Shown here: in pieces, positions 14,329 to 23,433 of the stretch
Position numbering within the stretch: the first letter of the stretch is position 1
Layout: each line of letters opens with the position of its first letter
Assembly: GCA_002344565.1 (NCBI GenBank)
Contig: DDTZ01000136.1
Span: forward strand, 32,190-71,463
Length of the DNA stretch: 39,274 bases
Origin: Bdellovibrionaceae bacterium UBA2351
GTDB taxonomy: Bacteria > Bdellovibrionota > Bdellovibrionia > Bdellovibrionales > Bdellovibrionaceae
Reading direction: 5' to 3'
Notes under the pieces: model-generated
What the model was told of the DNA's origin: nothing
The model's input: only the letters and a program-made list of their open reading frames with translations
The model's database searches: none
Translations under genes and position numbers: made by a program

Positions 14329-16017
14329 ATGTCAGTTGAAATTCAGAATTTACTACAAAAATCTACGGGACTTTCCCCAGAGCAGCTTAAGACTCTGTGG
14401 AACAATACCTCTATGATACGTAGTGAGAGCATCGGTGACGCTCTTTCAAAAAAGACATTTCAAAATGCCGAAGAGCTAGTTTCCGAACTTTGCAAAGAAC
14501 TGGGTTTAGACTTCATGAAGGATATCCCTTACAATGATATCTCGGCAGACTTAGTTCGCGAAATTCCGATTAACTATTCTAAGCAAAATTCAATTTTGCC
14601 CTTCAAAGAAGAATCTGACCAAGTCATCGTACTCGTTTCGAATCCTTTAAATATCAAAGCCTTGGATGACCTGCGGGTTCTTTTTGGCAAACGCATTAAA
14701 CCGGTTGTAACTCTGGCCGGTAAACTACTAGACGCTATCAACCGCGTTTACGAGAAATCAACCGCTAATCTATCCGGTTTAGATGAAATCGATGAAGAAG
14801 AAGTGGATCTTGAGGATGGTATCGTCGATCTTTTAGAGGCCGGCGAAGACGACGCGCCGGTGATCAAACTCGTAAACTCATTACTGTTTCGTGCGGTAAA
14901 AGAAAAAGCATCTGATATTCACATCGAACCCTATGAAAAAGATATGGTCGTACGTTTCCGTATCGATGGTATTTTGTTTGATATTTTTAAACCACCTAAG
15001 AAACTACAGAATGCAATCTCATCACGTATCAAAGTTATGGCGAATTTGAATATCGCCGAAAAACGTTTACCCCAAGACGGTCGTATCCCTCTAAAGGTCG
15101 GCGGCAAAGATATCGATATTCGTCTTTCAACCGTGCCTACTGCGCATGGTGAGCGTTTAGTTATGCGTCTTCAAGATAGATCGAATGTCATTTTGGAATT
15201 AGAGCAACTTGGTTTTTCTGAAGGCAATCTAACTAAAATCGATGACTTGTTAGCTCGTACCTACGGTATTATGCTCGTAACTGGTCCAACCGGTTCCGGT
15301 AAATCGACAACACTCTACGCATGTTTATCGCGCTTAAATTCTACAGATGTAAATATCCTAACCGTTGAAGATCCAGTGGAACAACGTATTCACGGTATTG
15401 GACAAGTGCAGGTGAACGCTAAAATTGGCCTCACCTTTGCGGCCGGTTTAAGATCGTTCCTACGTCAAGATCCGGACATCATCATGATCGGTGAGATTCG
15501 TGACCTTGAAACAAGTGAACTTGCCATCAATTCTTCTCTAACAGGTCACTTGGTTTTATCAACACTCCACACGAACGATGCTGCCGGTGCATTTCCCCGC
15601 CTCATTGATATCGGGGCCGAGCCATTCTTAATCGCAACGTCGATTTTAGGCGTGATCTCGCAGCGTCTCGTGCGCGTTCTATGCCCTCACTGTAAAGCGC
15701 CGCACGATCCTTCCGACTTTGAACTGAACACCCTAGGCATCACTCGTCAGCAAGCGACGGTAGCTCAAATTTCTAAAGCGGTGGGCTGCAACCAGTGCAA
15801 TCAAAAAGGCTATGTTGGTCGAACGCTCATTCAAGAGTTACTTCCCGTCACAGATGACATACGCTCTCTAATCATGCAAAAGCGTGATGGTAACACGATC
15901 AAGAAACAAGCTGTTGCCAATGGCATGGTCACGTTCCGTGAACATGGCATGCAGAAAGTTCTTGCCGGAATTACAACTATTGAAGAACTTCTAAGCAATA
16001 CACAACTAGATATTTAA
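14329..16017 (+). CDS. gspE: Type II secretion system ATPase GspE
   Basis: A 562-residue hexameric secretion ATPase. The N-terminal GspE/MshEN domain (about 1-140) is followed by the N2 domain (EKASDIHIEPYEKDMVVRFR), Walker A GPTGSGKSTT (about 319-328), Asp box, Walker B (DPDIIMIGEIRD), His box (STLHTND), and a zinc-binding tetracysteine CPHC...CNQC (about 451-490) typical of GspE rather than PilT. It powers pseudopilus assembly. The ATG lies one base after the gspD TAA, so it relies on coupling. No gspF-gspM genes follow; a convergent lipoprotein gene comes next, so the rest of the system must be elsewhere. Confidence 0.95.
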   Translation: MSVEIQNLLQKSTGLSPEQLKTLWNNTSMIRSESIGDALSKKTFQNAEELVSELCKELGLDFMKDIPYNDISADLVREIPINYSKQNSILPFKEESDQVIVLVSNPLNIKALDDLRVLFGKRIKPVVTLAGKLLDAINRVYEKSTANLSGLDEIDEEEVDLEDGIVDLLEAGEDDAPVIKLVNSLLFRAVKEKASDIHIEPYEKDMVVRFRIDGILFDIFKPPKKLQNAISSRIKVMANLNIAEKRLPQDGRIPLKVGGKDIDIRLSTVPTAHGERLVMRLQDRSNVILELEQLGFSEGNLTKIDDLLARTYGIMLVTGPTGSGKSTTLYACLSRLNSTDVNILTVEDPVEQRIHGIGQVQVNAKIGLTFAAGLRSFLRQDPDIIMIGEIRDLETSELAINSSLTGHLVLSTLHTNDAAGAFPRLIDIGAEPFLIATSILGVISQRLVRVLCPHCKAPHDPSDFELNTLGITRQQATVAQISKAVGCNQCNQKGYVGRTLIQELLPVTDDIRSLIMQKRDGNTIKKQAVANGMVTFREHGMQKVLAGITTIEELLSNTQLDI

Positions 16018-16035
16018 AAAGGCGCCTCCGGCGCC
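16016..16035 (-). terminator. Rho-independent terminator of the lipoprotein/OmpA operon
   Basis: Read on the minus strand: GGCGCC, loop GGA, GGCGCC, then TTTTT. It lies 11 bases after the stop of the lipoprotein gene and its T-tract reaches the last bases of gspE. On the plus strand the stem is present but no T-tract follows, so it acts mainly for the minus strand. Confidence 0.8.
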
Positions 16036-16045
16036 CGATGGCTGA

Positions 16046-17035
16046 CTAATAGGCTTCGAGTACAGTGACGCCGAATTCGGCAAATCCTCTTTCTCCGGTT
16101 TGAGCAATAAGTTCCACACGAATACCATCGATGACATCAGAGCTCAGAGCGGCGACCGAGATCAATCCTTGAACTTTGTATGTGCAGTTACCACCATAGG
16201 CCAACACATCAGAGAAATAGGCTCCCCGCTTGCCTGTCAAAGCAAAACCAACGGCACCTAATAGTGTTGAGTACGTCTGCTGAAACGGTCTCCACACGCC
16301 TGCCTGATCACGACGGGCAACAACTCGTGCTTTAAAATTGTTTCGCCCATTCAGAACATAAGTATCGATAAAATCATAACCATTATGACAGTTGATATTT
16401 CTATACAGTAAATTTCGATTAGATACATATTCTAACCCACGAACATGTCGACCGGATACCAAGCCTTGAGCGTAGTACACGTCGTTCTTTTTACCGACTC
16501 TACCCTGATTCAACGCTTCGTCATCAATAGTATAGCGATATTGAATTGGAAATTCTTTTACTAGCGTTCTTGGCCCTTGCCCTGGGAAACTTTGAATCAA
16601 CGTTAACCTCACGGCTTTTGCTTGATTGCGCTCACTAACCGGAATCACTCGTGATTCACTATTATCAAACAAACGATAATTATAACCAAATGCAGTCGCC
16701 CACCCTACTTTATCAAATTGAATTTTAGTTATATCTTCATCTGTTCGACCATCAAAAAAACCAGCTAAACGATCCCAACCGACCTCTGAATCCGCATCTA
16801 CTTCAAATGGCTGCAAACTGCCTAAACTACCTTCCGTTGCAAATAGCCCAGAAAATACCTTAGCCCCTGAATCGATTTCTTCTAATGTCACTTTCATTTG
16901 TATCTGATCGGGTGGATCACTTGGCTTTTGAGCTAATCCGCTGTTTTCATTTCCCAGATCAGGACGCGTAAGGTGAGCATTTTCCGAGCACGATATAATA
17001 AGTATAGCTAAAGAACCTAAAAGTATTTTTTTCAT
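16046..17035 (-). CDS. Putative lipoprotein of unknown function
   Basis: The N-terminus MKKILLGSLAILIISCSE has a signal II sequence with lipobox IISC, so Cys is expected to be lipidated; Ser at +2 predicts outer-membrane sorting by enterobacterial rules. The mature part of about 310 residues has no recognised domain. It contains FFDGRTDEDI, a Tyr/Asn-rich middle (FGYNYRLFDNSES), and two or three further Cys (INCHNG, GGNCTY) that could pair. AGGGG, 6 bases upstream of the ATG at 17035, decides the start and overlaps the stop region of the upstream OmpA-family gene, so the two form an operon ending at the terminator at 16016-16035. Confidence 0.65.
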   Translation of the reverse strand: MKKILLGSLAILIISCSENAHLTRPDLGNENSGLAQKPSDPPDQIQMKVTLEEIDSGAKVFSGLFATEGSLGSLQPFEVDADSEVGWDRLAGFFDGRTDEDITKIQFDKVGWATAFGYNYRLFDNSESRVIPVSERNQAKAVRLTLIQSFPGQGPRTLVKEFPIQYRYTIDDEALNQGRVGKKNDVYYAQGLVSGRHVRGLEYVSNRNLLYRNINCHNGYDFIDTYVLNGRNNFKARVVARRDQAGVWRPFQQTYSTLLGAVGFALTGKRGAYFSDVLAYGGNCTYKVQGLISVAALSSDVIDGIRVELIAQTGERGFAEFGVTVLEAY

Positions 17036-17044
17036 CACAAACCC

Positions 17045-18355
17045 CTACTTACATTCTTTCTTCAAGATACGCGTCCAAACCTTAATCTCTACACGTCGAT
17101 TAACTAAATGATCATCCTCTGTATCACCTAATTTAATTAATTCCTTTTTACCTTTACCTTTTGTTTCAAGCAGTTTCGGCTCTAGCCCCAACTCAAGTAA
17201 AGCAATCGAGATTTTCTTTGCACGACTCTTGGATAATTTAAAATTGTAGCTGTCGGTTCCCGGTTTTGAGGCGTGACCATGGATGCTGACGTGACTGATA
17301 TTATAGAAATGTTCTTTTGTGTATGCTATGAGTTTTTCAAACTCGGGGCGAGATATATCATTAACGATATCCTTGTTGTTATCAAAACGAATCATCGCAC
17401 TGTATGTTTCTTCGACTTTATCGACATCGTAACATTCTGGATTTTTATTTACAGGTGTGTTTACGATATCATTTGCTACCGCTGGTTCCGAATGTTTTGG
17501 TTCATCCTGGGGCGAATATTTCAACCCCCCATACAAACGCGTATCTAATGGTTCACTACTGTTGATGCTATCGATTCCCACTCCAGCAAAATATGCCATG
17601 TCAGCACTCGCTGCATATCGAACACCCACTTTTAGTTCATTCGGATTAAACACAGTCTTCACGGGCAAAGTCCATGTTTTTTCAAAATCTGTAGTCATAG
17701 CTAAGCGGTCTGTGATTGGAAAAAATAAACCTATGCTTCCGTGTACACGCTGCGTTTGGTTTAGATTCTCATCAACATCGTCTTTCGCTTTAGAATTCCC
17801 CAAATAACCTAATTTAACTACGTACTGCAGAAGCGTCATATTCTGCTCAAACGCAAATGCTAGGCCTAGTCCCGCCCCGGAATCACTCGTATATCGTTCC
17901 CCATTACCCGTCGGTGCGGTCGCTAGCGCATGAACACCCCATGCTGTCGTAGCTGTAATAGGACGACGATAGTTTAATCTTAAATTGGTATCAGCCACTC
18001 CGAACTCAGTATCACCAGAAATTTTGGATTGAACAAAGGATCCCGTAAGCCCCAAACTCCAACTCTCATTCAAACGATAGGCTGCACCAAAATTCAGAGT
18101 CTGAAACCAATCGATCACTGAGGTGTACGTTTTCTGATTATTTTCAGACTTCAAGGTCAGAGGCGATGACTTGTAAGAATACCCCAAAGTCATAATCCAC
18201 TTTCGATATTCAGGCGCCAAAGAGTCGTCTAGACCGACTGATTCTGTTGACTCGTACAAAAAGGAGTTAGAACGCTCATAGTATTGAATATTGGTTGCGG
18301 CATGCGAATTACAGGTGATCGCTAATAGTACACTAAGTAGTAGTTTCTTGCTCAC
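17045..18355 (-). CDS. OmpA-family outer-membrane protein with N-terminal beta-barrel
   Basis: Signal peptide SKKLLLSVLLAITCNSHA, then about 260 residues of alternating beta strands (for example WSLGLTGSFVQSKISGDTEF and GVRYAASADMAYFAGVGI) that look like an outer-membrane barrel. A linker containing Pro and Asn follows, then a C-terminal OmpA domain (about 320-430) with IRFDNNKDIV, the peptidoglycan-binding SYNFKLSKSRAKKIS and NRRVEIKVW. It would anchor the outer membrane to peptidoglycan. The 436-residue size with a larger barrel than E. coli OmpA is common in this group. The start is GTG with no Shine-Dalgarno and a good -10 box 6 bases away, so the mRNA is probably leaderless. Confidence 0.85.
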   Translation of the reverse strand: MSKKLLLSVLLAITCNSHAATNIQYYERSNSFLYESTESVGLDDSLAPEYRKWIMTLGYSYKSSPLTLKSENNQKTYTSVIDWFQTLNFGAAYRLNESWSLGLTGSFVQSKISGDTEFGVADTNLRLNYRRPITATTAWGVHALATAPTGNGERYTSDSGAGLGLAFAFEQNMTLLQYVVKLGYLGNSKAKDDVDENLNQTQRVHGSIGLFFPITDRLAMTTDFEKTWTLPVKTVFNPNELKVGVRYAASADMAYFAGVGIDSINSSEPLDTRLYGGLKYSPQDEPKHSEPAVANDIVNTPVNKNPECYDVDKVEETYSAMIRFDNNKDIVNDISRPEFEKLIAYTKEHFYNISHVSIHGHASKPGTDSYNFKLSKSRAKKISIALLELGLEPKLLETKGKGKKELIKLGDTEDDHLVNRRVEIKVWTRILKKECK

Positions 18356-18361
18356 CAGATG

Positions 18362-18389
18362 ATTATATTATTTTAAATATGTGGTACAA
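18362..18389 (-). promoter_or_regulatory. Sigma70-like promoter for the OmpA-family gene, leaderless arrangement
   Basis: On the minus strand TTGTAC (18384-18389), a 16-base spacer, then TATAAT (18362-18367, perfect consensus). The GTG start codon begins 6 bases after the -10 box, so transcription should start at or within a base or two of the start codon. Confidence 0.6.
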
Positions 18390-18432
18390 CAATTAGTCCG
18401 CCTCACCCTGACTTAAGGTAAGGCTAGCTTTT

Positions 18433-20649
18433 CTATGAAGTCACGCGCTCAACGGACAGAATACCTTTAATCTTTTGCATTTCAAAAATAGTTTGCTGCA
18501 GTTGGGATGAGTCCTTAACCGAGATATCAAACAAGCAAATCGCTTTCTTATCTTTAGTCGTGCGAATATTCGCAGATTGGATATTGATTCCTAATGCCGA
18601 GAATGACTCTGTCATCGTTTTTAGCAAACCTGGAATATCCAAGCACGTAATCTTCATACGCACTACGCGCTCCATACCTTCGCCAGCTTGTTTCACATTC
18701 CACGACACATCCACTTTACGCAATTGATCTAACTCAAACGCCTTCTTACAATCACTACGATGAATAGCCACACCACGGCCGCGCGAAATGAATCCGATAA
18801 TTGGGTCACCAGGAATCGGCGAACAACATTTCGCAAAATGAACGAGCATATCATCCATACCCTCAACCGAGATGAGTGATTTAGTACGTTTTAATTTTTG
18901 CGAAGCACCTTTGAGCACTTTCTCCATGAAAGAAGATTCTTTTGGAGCCTTCTCTTCCAAATTTTGTTTAGGAGCTAAACGATCTACTAAATGGCGAGGC
19001 TCTAACTTTCCGTACCCAACCTTAATGTACATTTCATCAAGGCCATGTACACCGCCATCCTTAAGGAACTTCTCAAACTCTTCGCCTTTTAAGTAACGAA
19101 CAGCAGCCAATCCAAATTTTCTAAATTCCTTTTCAACCAATTCTTTACCAAGAAGCCAACTACGTTTTCGCTGCTCTTCCTTAACGAATACACGAATTTT
19201 ACTTTGCGCTTTACTGGTAATACAAAATTTTAACCAGTCTTTTGATGGCGTCTGCGTTTTCGAAGTAACGATTTCAACAGTATCACCATTTTTTAACTTG
19301 TGTTTAAGCGGAACCATTTTCCCGTTAATGCGCGCACCCGCACACTGGTTACCTAAATCAGTATGAATAGCATACGCAAAATCGATGGGTGTCGCCCCAT
19401 CGGGCAATTCTTTAACATCACCATTTGGAGTAAACACATAGATCTCTGTTTCAAACATTTCTGTTTTAACGGTATCTAGGAATTCCTCTGGGTTACGAAC
19501 GGTTTGGTGCCAAGCGACTAGATCACGCATCCAGTTTGATTGCCCAATCGCTTCATCTTCGATTTTACCACGCTCTTTATACTTCCAGTGCGCCGCAATC
19601 CCGCGTTCGGCAATCAAGTGCATCTCTTCCGTACGGATTTGAATTTCAATACGATCACCACCCGGCCCAAGGACTGTGGTATGTAGTGAACGATAATTAT
19701 TTGTCTTAGGCATAGCAATGAAGTCTTTAAAACGCCCAGGAACAGGCTTCCACAATGCATGGATATGTCCTAGAACTTCATAACATTCAGGAATGCTAGC
19801 TACGATCACTCGAAACGCTAGAACATCGAACACTTGTTCATATTCGATATTACGAGCCTGCATTTTTCTATAGATTGACCATAAGTGCTTGGAGCGACCA
19901 TACACATGATATCTAACGGTCGTTTTTTCTAGCGATTTACCGATCAAGCGCTTGACGTCATCAATGTAGCGATCCGTTTCCGCTTCTGTCTTTTTAACTT
20001 TTTGATTTAGCTGATAGTACATGTCTGGCCGGTAATAACGAAAACATAGATCTTCAAGTTCGATCTTTAATTCGTTGATACCCATACGACCAGCCAGTGG
20101 ACAATATATTTCCAGCGTTTCTAAGGCAATACGCGCTTGTTTTTCGTACGGCATGTGATTAAGCGTCCGCATGTTATGCAAACGATCAGCAAGTTTTACC
20201 AAAACCACACGGATATCTTTACCCATCGCCACGATCATTTTACGAACGTTCTCACCCTGCTTTTCAACCGAGTTTTTAAACTTCATTTGACCGATCTTAG
20301 TGACTCCATCCACGAGAGCTGCGACGGTGTCGCCAAATTCGCGGCGAACGTCGTCTAAGGTAACGGATGTGTCTTCAACGGTGTCGTGTAAAATACCAGT
20401 AATGATCGAATCGATATCTAGGCGTAAATCAGCCAGAATCCCCGCCACTGACAAGGGATGAAATATATAAGGCTCACCACTGCGACGAAACTGACCTTCG
20501 TGAGCTTTTTCAGAAAAGTAATAGGCTTTTTTTACAGTTTGGACGTCAGCGTGCGGATGATAAGTTGTAATTTTTCTACAAAGATCATCGATCGTCTTGA
20601 TTGGGACATTTCGTGTCGCATCCTCTGCGACAAATGCTATTTCTGCCAT
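18433..20649 (-). CDS. rel: Bifunctional (p)ppGpp synthetase/hydrolase, RelA/SpoT family (Rel)
   Basis: All domains of a long RSH are present in order: HD hydrolase domain with intact HD (GILHDTVEDT, about residue 88), synthetase domain (PGRFKDFIAMPKTNNYRSLH, IEIQIRTEEMH), TGS (EIYVFTPNGDVKELPDG), zinc-finger/conserved Cys region (FAKCCSPIPGD) and C-terminal ACT. The RFKD motif is the R-x-K-D type of bifunctional Rel/SpoT enzymes, and the HD residues needed for hydrolysis are kept. ATG at 20649 (MAEIAFVAED) is preferred; ATG at 20658 and TTG at 20676 are in frame, and none has a strong Shine-Dalgarno. It is the last gene of the gmk-rpoZ operon, so stringent control sits beside its GTP/GDP supply and RNA polymerase omega. 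Confidence 0.95.
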   Translation of the reverse strand: MAEIAFVAEDATRNVPIKTIDDLCRKITTYHPHADVQTVKKAYYFSEKAHEGQFRRSGEPYIFHPLSVAGILADLRLDIDSIITGILHDTVEDTSVTLDDVRREFGDTVAALVDGVTKIGQMKFKNSVEKQGENVRKMIVAMGKDIRVVLVKLADRLHNMRTLNHMPYEKQARIALETLEIYCPLAGRMGINELKIELEDLCFRYYRPDMYYQLNQKVKKTEAETDRYIDDVKRLIGKSLEKTTVRYHVYGRSKHLWSIYRKMQARNIEYEQVFDVLAFRVIVASIPECYEVLGHIHALWKPVPGRFKDFIAMPKTNNYRSLHTTVLGPGGDRIEIQIRTEEMHLIAERGIAAHWKYKERGKIEDEAIGQSNWMRDLVAWHQTVRNPEEFLDTVKTEMFETEIYVFTPNGDVKELPDGATPIDFAYAIHTDLGNQCAGARINGKMVPLKHKLKNGDTVEIVTSKTQTPSKDWLKFCITSKAQSKIRVFVKEEQRKRSWLLGKELVEKEFRKFGLAAVRYLKGEEFEKFLKDGGVHGLDEMYIKVGYGKLEPRHLVDRLAPKQNLEEKAPKESSFMEKVLKGASQKLKRTKSLISVEGMDDMLVHFAKCCSPIPGDPIIGFISRGRGVAIHRSDCKKAFELDQLRKVDVSWNVKQAGEGMERVVRMKITCLDIPGLLKTMTESFSALGINIQSANIRTTKDKKAICLFDISVKDSSQLQQTIFEMQKIKGILSVERVTS

Positions 20650-20721
20650 ATCTTTCATTTTCGGTAGGAAAGCCAACTATCTAAAACATATTAGGTAATT
20701 ATTAGGCAAATTAGTTGGAAA

Positions 20722-20775
20722 ATTTAAGCGAAGAACACTTGAACTCTTATGTTACCAAGAGTTCATTTAAGCGAA
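20722..20775. repeat. Direct repeats flanking an inverted repeat between rpoZ and rel
   Basis: ATTTAAGCGAA occurs at 20722-20732 and again at 20765-20775. Between them TGAACTCTT (20740-20748) pairs perfectly with AAGAGTTCA (20757-20765) around an 8-base loop. Neither strand shows a T-tract after the stem, so it is not a standard terminator. It may be an operator or an RNA element controlling rel. Confidence 0.6.
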
Positions 20776-20784
20776 TCGGCAAAC

Positions 20785-21024
20785 CTATTTGTTCAAGTCG
20801 GCTTCGATATCTTTAATACACGTTGCGTTATCCAGGTGACTTTCATAACCCACGTTACCCGCTGCTACTTCACGAAGAGACGCCACAATGTACTTATTGC
20901 TTTTTAAAGCAACCGTCGCCTCAGAACCTTTCAATAGCTGTTTAGCACGCTTTGAAACCATTAGAACAAGAGCAAAACGATTTGGAACCTTTTCTAAGCA
21001 ATCTTCAACTGTTACACGAGCCAT
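20785..21024 (-). CDS. rpoZ: DNA-directed RNA polymerase subunit omega
   Basis: The 79-residue length and the motifs ARVTVEDCLEKVPNRFALV, KRAKQLLKGSEATV and the basic/Lys-containing helix typical of omega identify it. Omega assists beta-prime assembly and, in proteobacteria, forms part of a ppGpp site. The N-terminal MARVTVEDC is strongly conserved. GGAGG lies 7 bases before the ATG. It follows gmk by 30 bases, the usual gmk-rpoZ-spoT/rel order of proteobacteria. Confidence 0.95.
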   Translation of the reverse strand: MARVTVEDCLEKVPNRFALVLMVSKRAKQLLKGSEATVALKSNKYIVASLREVAAGNVGYESHLDNATCIKDIEADLNK

Positions 21025-21054
21025 TCTTTTCCTCCGAAGCTTATATGTCTAACT

Positions 21055-21612
21055 TTAGGAAAGGATATTTTCAATGATTTTTTTGAATTCCGCATAAGAA
21101 GTTTCAAAGTGGTCATTTACGATACGGTAATCATAGTGAGGCGCTTCTGCCATTTCTCTTTTCGCATTGTCCATTCGGATCTCTATATCCGCCGGGATTT
21201 TACCGTCACGTTTGACGATTCGCTTTCGCAACTCTTCAATCGATGGCGGCAGGATGAAGATACTTTGACTGTGCGGATACAGCTCTTTGAAGGTTTTAGC
21301 CCCTTGGATATCGACATCCATGATCACACAATGACCTTTTTCCCAGGCATCCTCGATCTGCACGCGAGACGTGCCGTACAGATGGTTATGAACACGCGCC
21401 CATTCCACAAAAAACCCGTCTGCTTTTTTAGCATTAAACTCATCTTCTGAAATAAAAAAATACGGAACACCCTGAGATTCGCCTTTTCTCATCGCACGGG
21501 TCGTATAGGTAATGGTATCGAACAGCACTTTGTTTTCTGCACAGATTTTTTCAATAAAACTGCTTTTTCCTGCGCCACTTGGTGCTGCTAGAATAATTAA
21601 ATTAGTCTTCAT
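21055..21612 (-). CDS. gmk: Guanylate kinase
   Basis: A 185-residue enzyme with P-loop AAPSGAGKSS near residue 9, the GMP-binding segment ITYTTRAMRKGESQGVPYFF, and the conserved DVDIQGAK. It phosphorylates GMP to GDP, feeding GTP and (p)ppGpp pools. The ATG overlaps the yicC stop codon (ATGA at 21609-21612), so the pair is translationally coupled. Confidence 0.95.
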   Translation of the reverse strand: MKTNLIILAAPSGAGKSSFIEKICAENKVLFDTITYTTRAMRKGESQGVPYFFISEDEFNAKKADGFFVEWARVHNHLYGTSRVQIEDAWEKGHCVIMDVDIQGAKTFKELYPHSQSIFILPPSIEELRKRIVKRDGKIPADIEIRMDNAKREMAEAPHYDYRIVNDHFETSYAEFKKIIENILS

Positions 21613-22487
21613 TCAATATTCTGCGCTTGTTCCTTTAGTTTTTCGATCAAGCTCTTTGCCTCGACCACATGCTGAGTGATCTTCGAACTCTGAGACTTCG
21701 AGCCTATAGTATTAATTTCCCTGAGTAATTCTTGGGTGTAAAAGTCTATTTTCTTTCCGTTTGAATTTTTAGACAAAAGGAGGTTTTTATAGTTACGAAT
21801 GTGCTCTTCCAGGCGCTGAATTTCTTCAGCAATATCAGTTTTCTCAGTCCAAAAGAACAATTCCTGCTGAAACTTAGTATCATCGATATTCTCAACTAAA
21901 CCTTTGTTTTTGATTTTCTCTTTCAGCCTTTGAGAAACCTCAAGATTATGTATCTCTTTTAGGCTTTTTATACTATCAACCTCATCGCTTAATTTGGAAA
22001 GCAGACTTAAGAATTCCTTCTTCAGTGACTGACCCTCGCGAACCCGTTCAGCCAGGCACAGTTTAGCTGACTCTTTTAACAGACTCACCACTTCACTGCG
22101 TTCCGATTTTGACAGCTCAACCTCTTCCTTTACTTTCAACACAGGCGCCGATGAGATGATTTGATTTAGGTGTATTTCACCTTTTAGCTTAAGTCGCTTA
22201 TTCAAAGCCTGCAGTTCTTTGTGAATTTTGTCCGCTAGTCCAAAGTTAATTTCAACTCCGGAAATCTCGTTACTGGTTTTGACTTTTCGATTACAGAAAA
22301 TATCGATGGTTCCGCGAGCAAAATATTCTGGCAAGATTCTGCGAAACTCGGATTCAATCGCCACGTATTCTTTCGGCATATGAAAGCGAAGCTCTAAAAA
22401 ACGACCGTTTACTGATTTTATATTAAGTTCGATTTGGAAATTCTTTAGTTCCTTTTTTGCGGAACCATAACCAGTCATGCTCTTCAT
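21609..22487 (-). CDS. yicC: YicC family endoribonuclease
   Basis: A 292-residue protein starting MKSMTGYGSAKKEL, the hallmark N-terminus of the YicC family. It has the conserved LNIKSVNGRFLELRFHMP and C-terminal ELLREINTIGSKS, with the usual long helical middle. YicC proteins are recently recognised endoribonucleases (RNase YicC); the helical middle and the N- and C-domain conservation fit. In-frame extension to 22523 would overlap the miaA end and is not supported; neither candidate has a good Shine-Dalgarno, which agrees with coupling to miaA, whose stop is 7 bases upstream. Genes yicC, gmk and rpoZ are neighbours in many bacteria. Confidence 0.93.
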   Translation of the reverse strand: MKSMTGYGSAKKELKNFQIELNIKSVNGRFLELRFHMPKEYVAIESEFRRILPEYFARGTIDIFCNRKVKTSNEISGVEINFGLADKIHKELQALNKRLKLKGEIHLNQIISSAPVLKVKEEVELSKSERSEVVSLLKESAKLCLAERVREGQSLKKEFLSLLSKLSDEVDSIKSLKEIHNLEVSQRLKEKIKNKGLVENIDDTKFQQELFFWTEKTDIAEEIQRLEEHIRNYKNLLLSKNSNGKKIDFYTQELLREINTIGSKSQSSKITQHVVEAKSLIEKLKEQAQNIE

Positions 22488-22494
22488 GTCGGGA

Positions 22495-23433
22495 TTATGC
22501 CAAGCTTGACACAAAACTGTCAACTACACTTACTTGATCTTCGCTTCGATGTAGCCAATGGATATCTTTATCCCGCTGAAACCACGTTTTTTGCTTTTTA
22601 ATAAGCTTCATTGTGTTTTGGGTAATTTCGTCAGCTAGGGCATTCAATCCATCACTAGGGGCCTGCTGTTTAGACAAATAGGCGACGACCTCTTTGTAGC
22701 CCACCGAGTTCAAAGGGTCCCACCCACGCATCCCCTTTGCAAGAAGCGATTCTACCTCCGCCACCAAGCCGGCGTCTAACAAGACCTTGGTTCTTTGAAC
22801 TATTATGTCTCGCAAAATATCTTTATCCTCACGAATACCTATTTTCAACAGAGGGTAAGGAAACGAACGCTGGGACTTGCTAAAATCAGCCTGGATTTGA
22901 GTCATCGTTTTATTTTCCGACCTCATCAACTGAAACGACCGTTCGATCCTGTAGTGATCATTGCGCGAAATTTTTTTAGCAAAATCTGGATCTTCAACCA
23001 TGATATAATCATAGAGAAAATCAAAACCTTTCTCGCTAATTAGACGACTCGTCTCATCCTTTACCTGATCTGCAATCACGCTGACCGGGTACATTCCTTT
23101 CTCAATTGCTTGAAAATAAAACCCAGTTCCACCTACCACAAAAATGACCGTCTCTTTCAAAGTCTCAAGCGTAGAAAAAAACAGGCGCTCGTATTGTCCG
23201 GCCGTGATCGTGTCCGGAAAATCAACAACGCTGTAAAGATAATGAGGCCTGCGTTCAAACTCGACCAGCGATGGTTTATTACTGCCAATATCTACGTGCT
23301 TGTATATCTGCACACTATCACAGTTAACGATACAACTACTCGGCAGCTTTGCCGCTTGCTCTAATGCCCAATGAGACTTCCCCGCCCCAGTCGGACCTTG
23401 TACAAAAATTACTTTTTTAGTTGATGCGGCCAA
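22495..23433 (-). CDS. miaA: tRNA dimethylallyltransferase MiaA
   Basis: A 312-residue enzyme with P-loop VQGPTGAGKSH near residue 11, DSVQIYKHVDIGSNKP (the DSxQxY region), GGTGFYF, and the tRNA-binding QKTWFQRDKDIHWL at the C-terminus. It isopentenylates A37 of tRNAs reading UNN codons, an important partner of the 3' anticodon base. The start is a TTG codon at 23433, overlapping the end of mutL by 17 bases; no ATG is available before the P-loop, so this unusual start is chosen by alignment with family N-termini. Translation coupling to MutL is likely. Confidence 0.93.
   Translation of the reverse strand: MAASTKKVIFVQGPTGAGKSHWALEQAAKLPSSCIVNCDSVQIYKHVDIGSNKPSLVEFERRPHYLYSVVDFPDTITAGQYERLFFSTLETLKETVIFVVGGTGFYFQAIEKGMYPVSVIADQVKDETSRLISEKGFDFLYDYIMVEDPDFAKKISRNDHYRIERSFQLMRSENKTMTQIQADFSKSQRSFPYPLLKIGIREDKDILRDIIVQRTKVLLDAGLVAEVESLLAKGMRGWDPLNSVGYKEVVAYLSKQQAPSDGLNALADEITQNTMKLIKKQKTWFQRDKDIHWLHRSEDQVSVVDSFVSSLA

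Noticed and set aside
18380..18432. GCCTCACC...GGTAAGGC as the rel terminator
   Set aside because: The stem contains a mismatch and no T-tract follows on the minus strand; rel termination remains unresolved.
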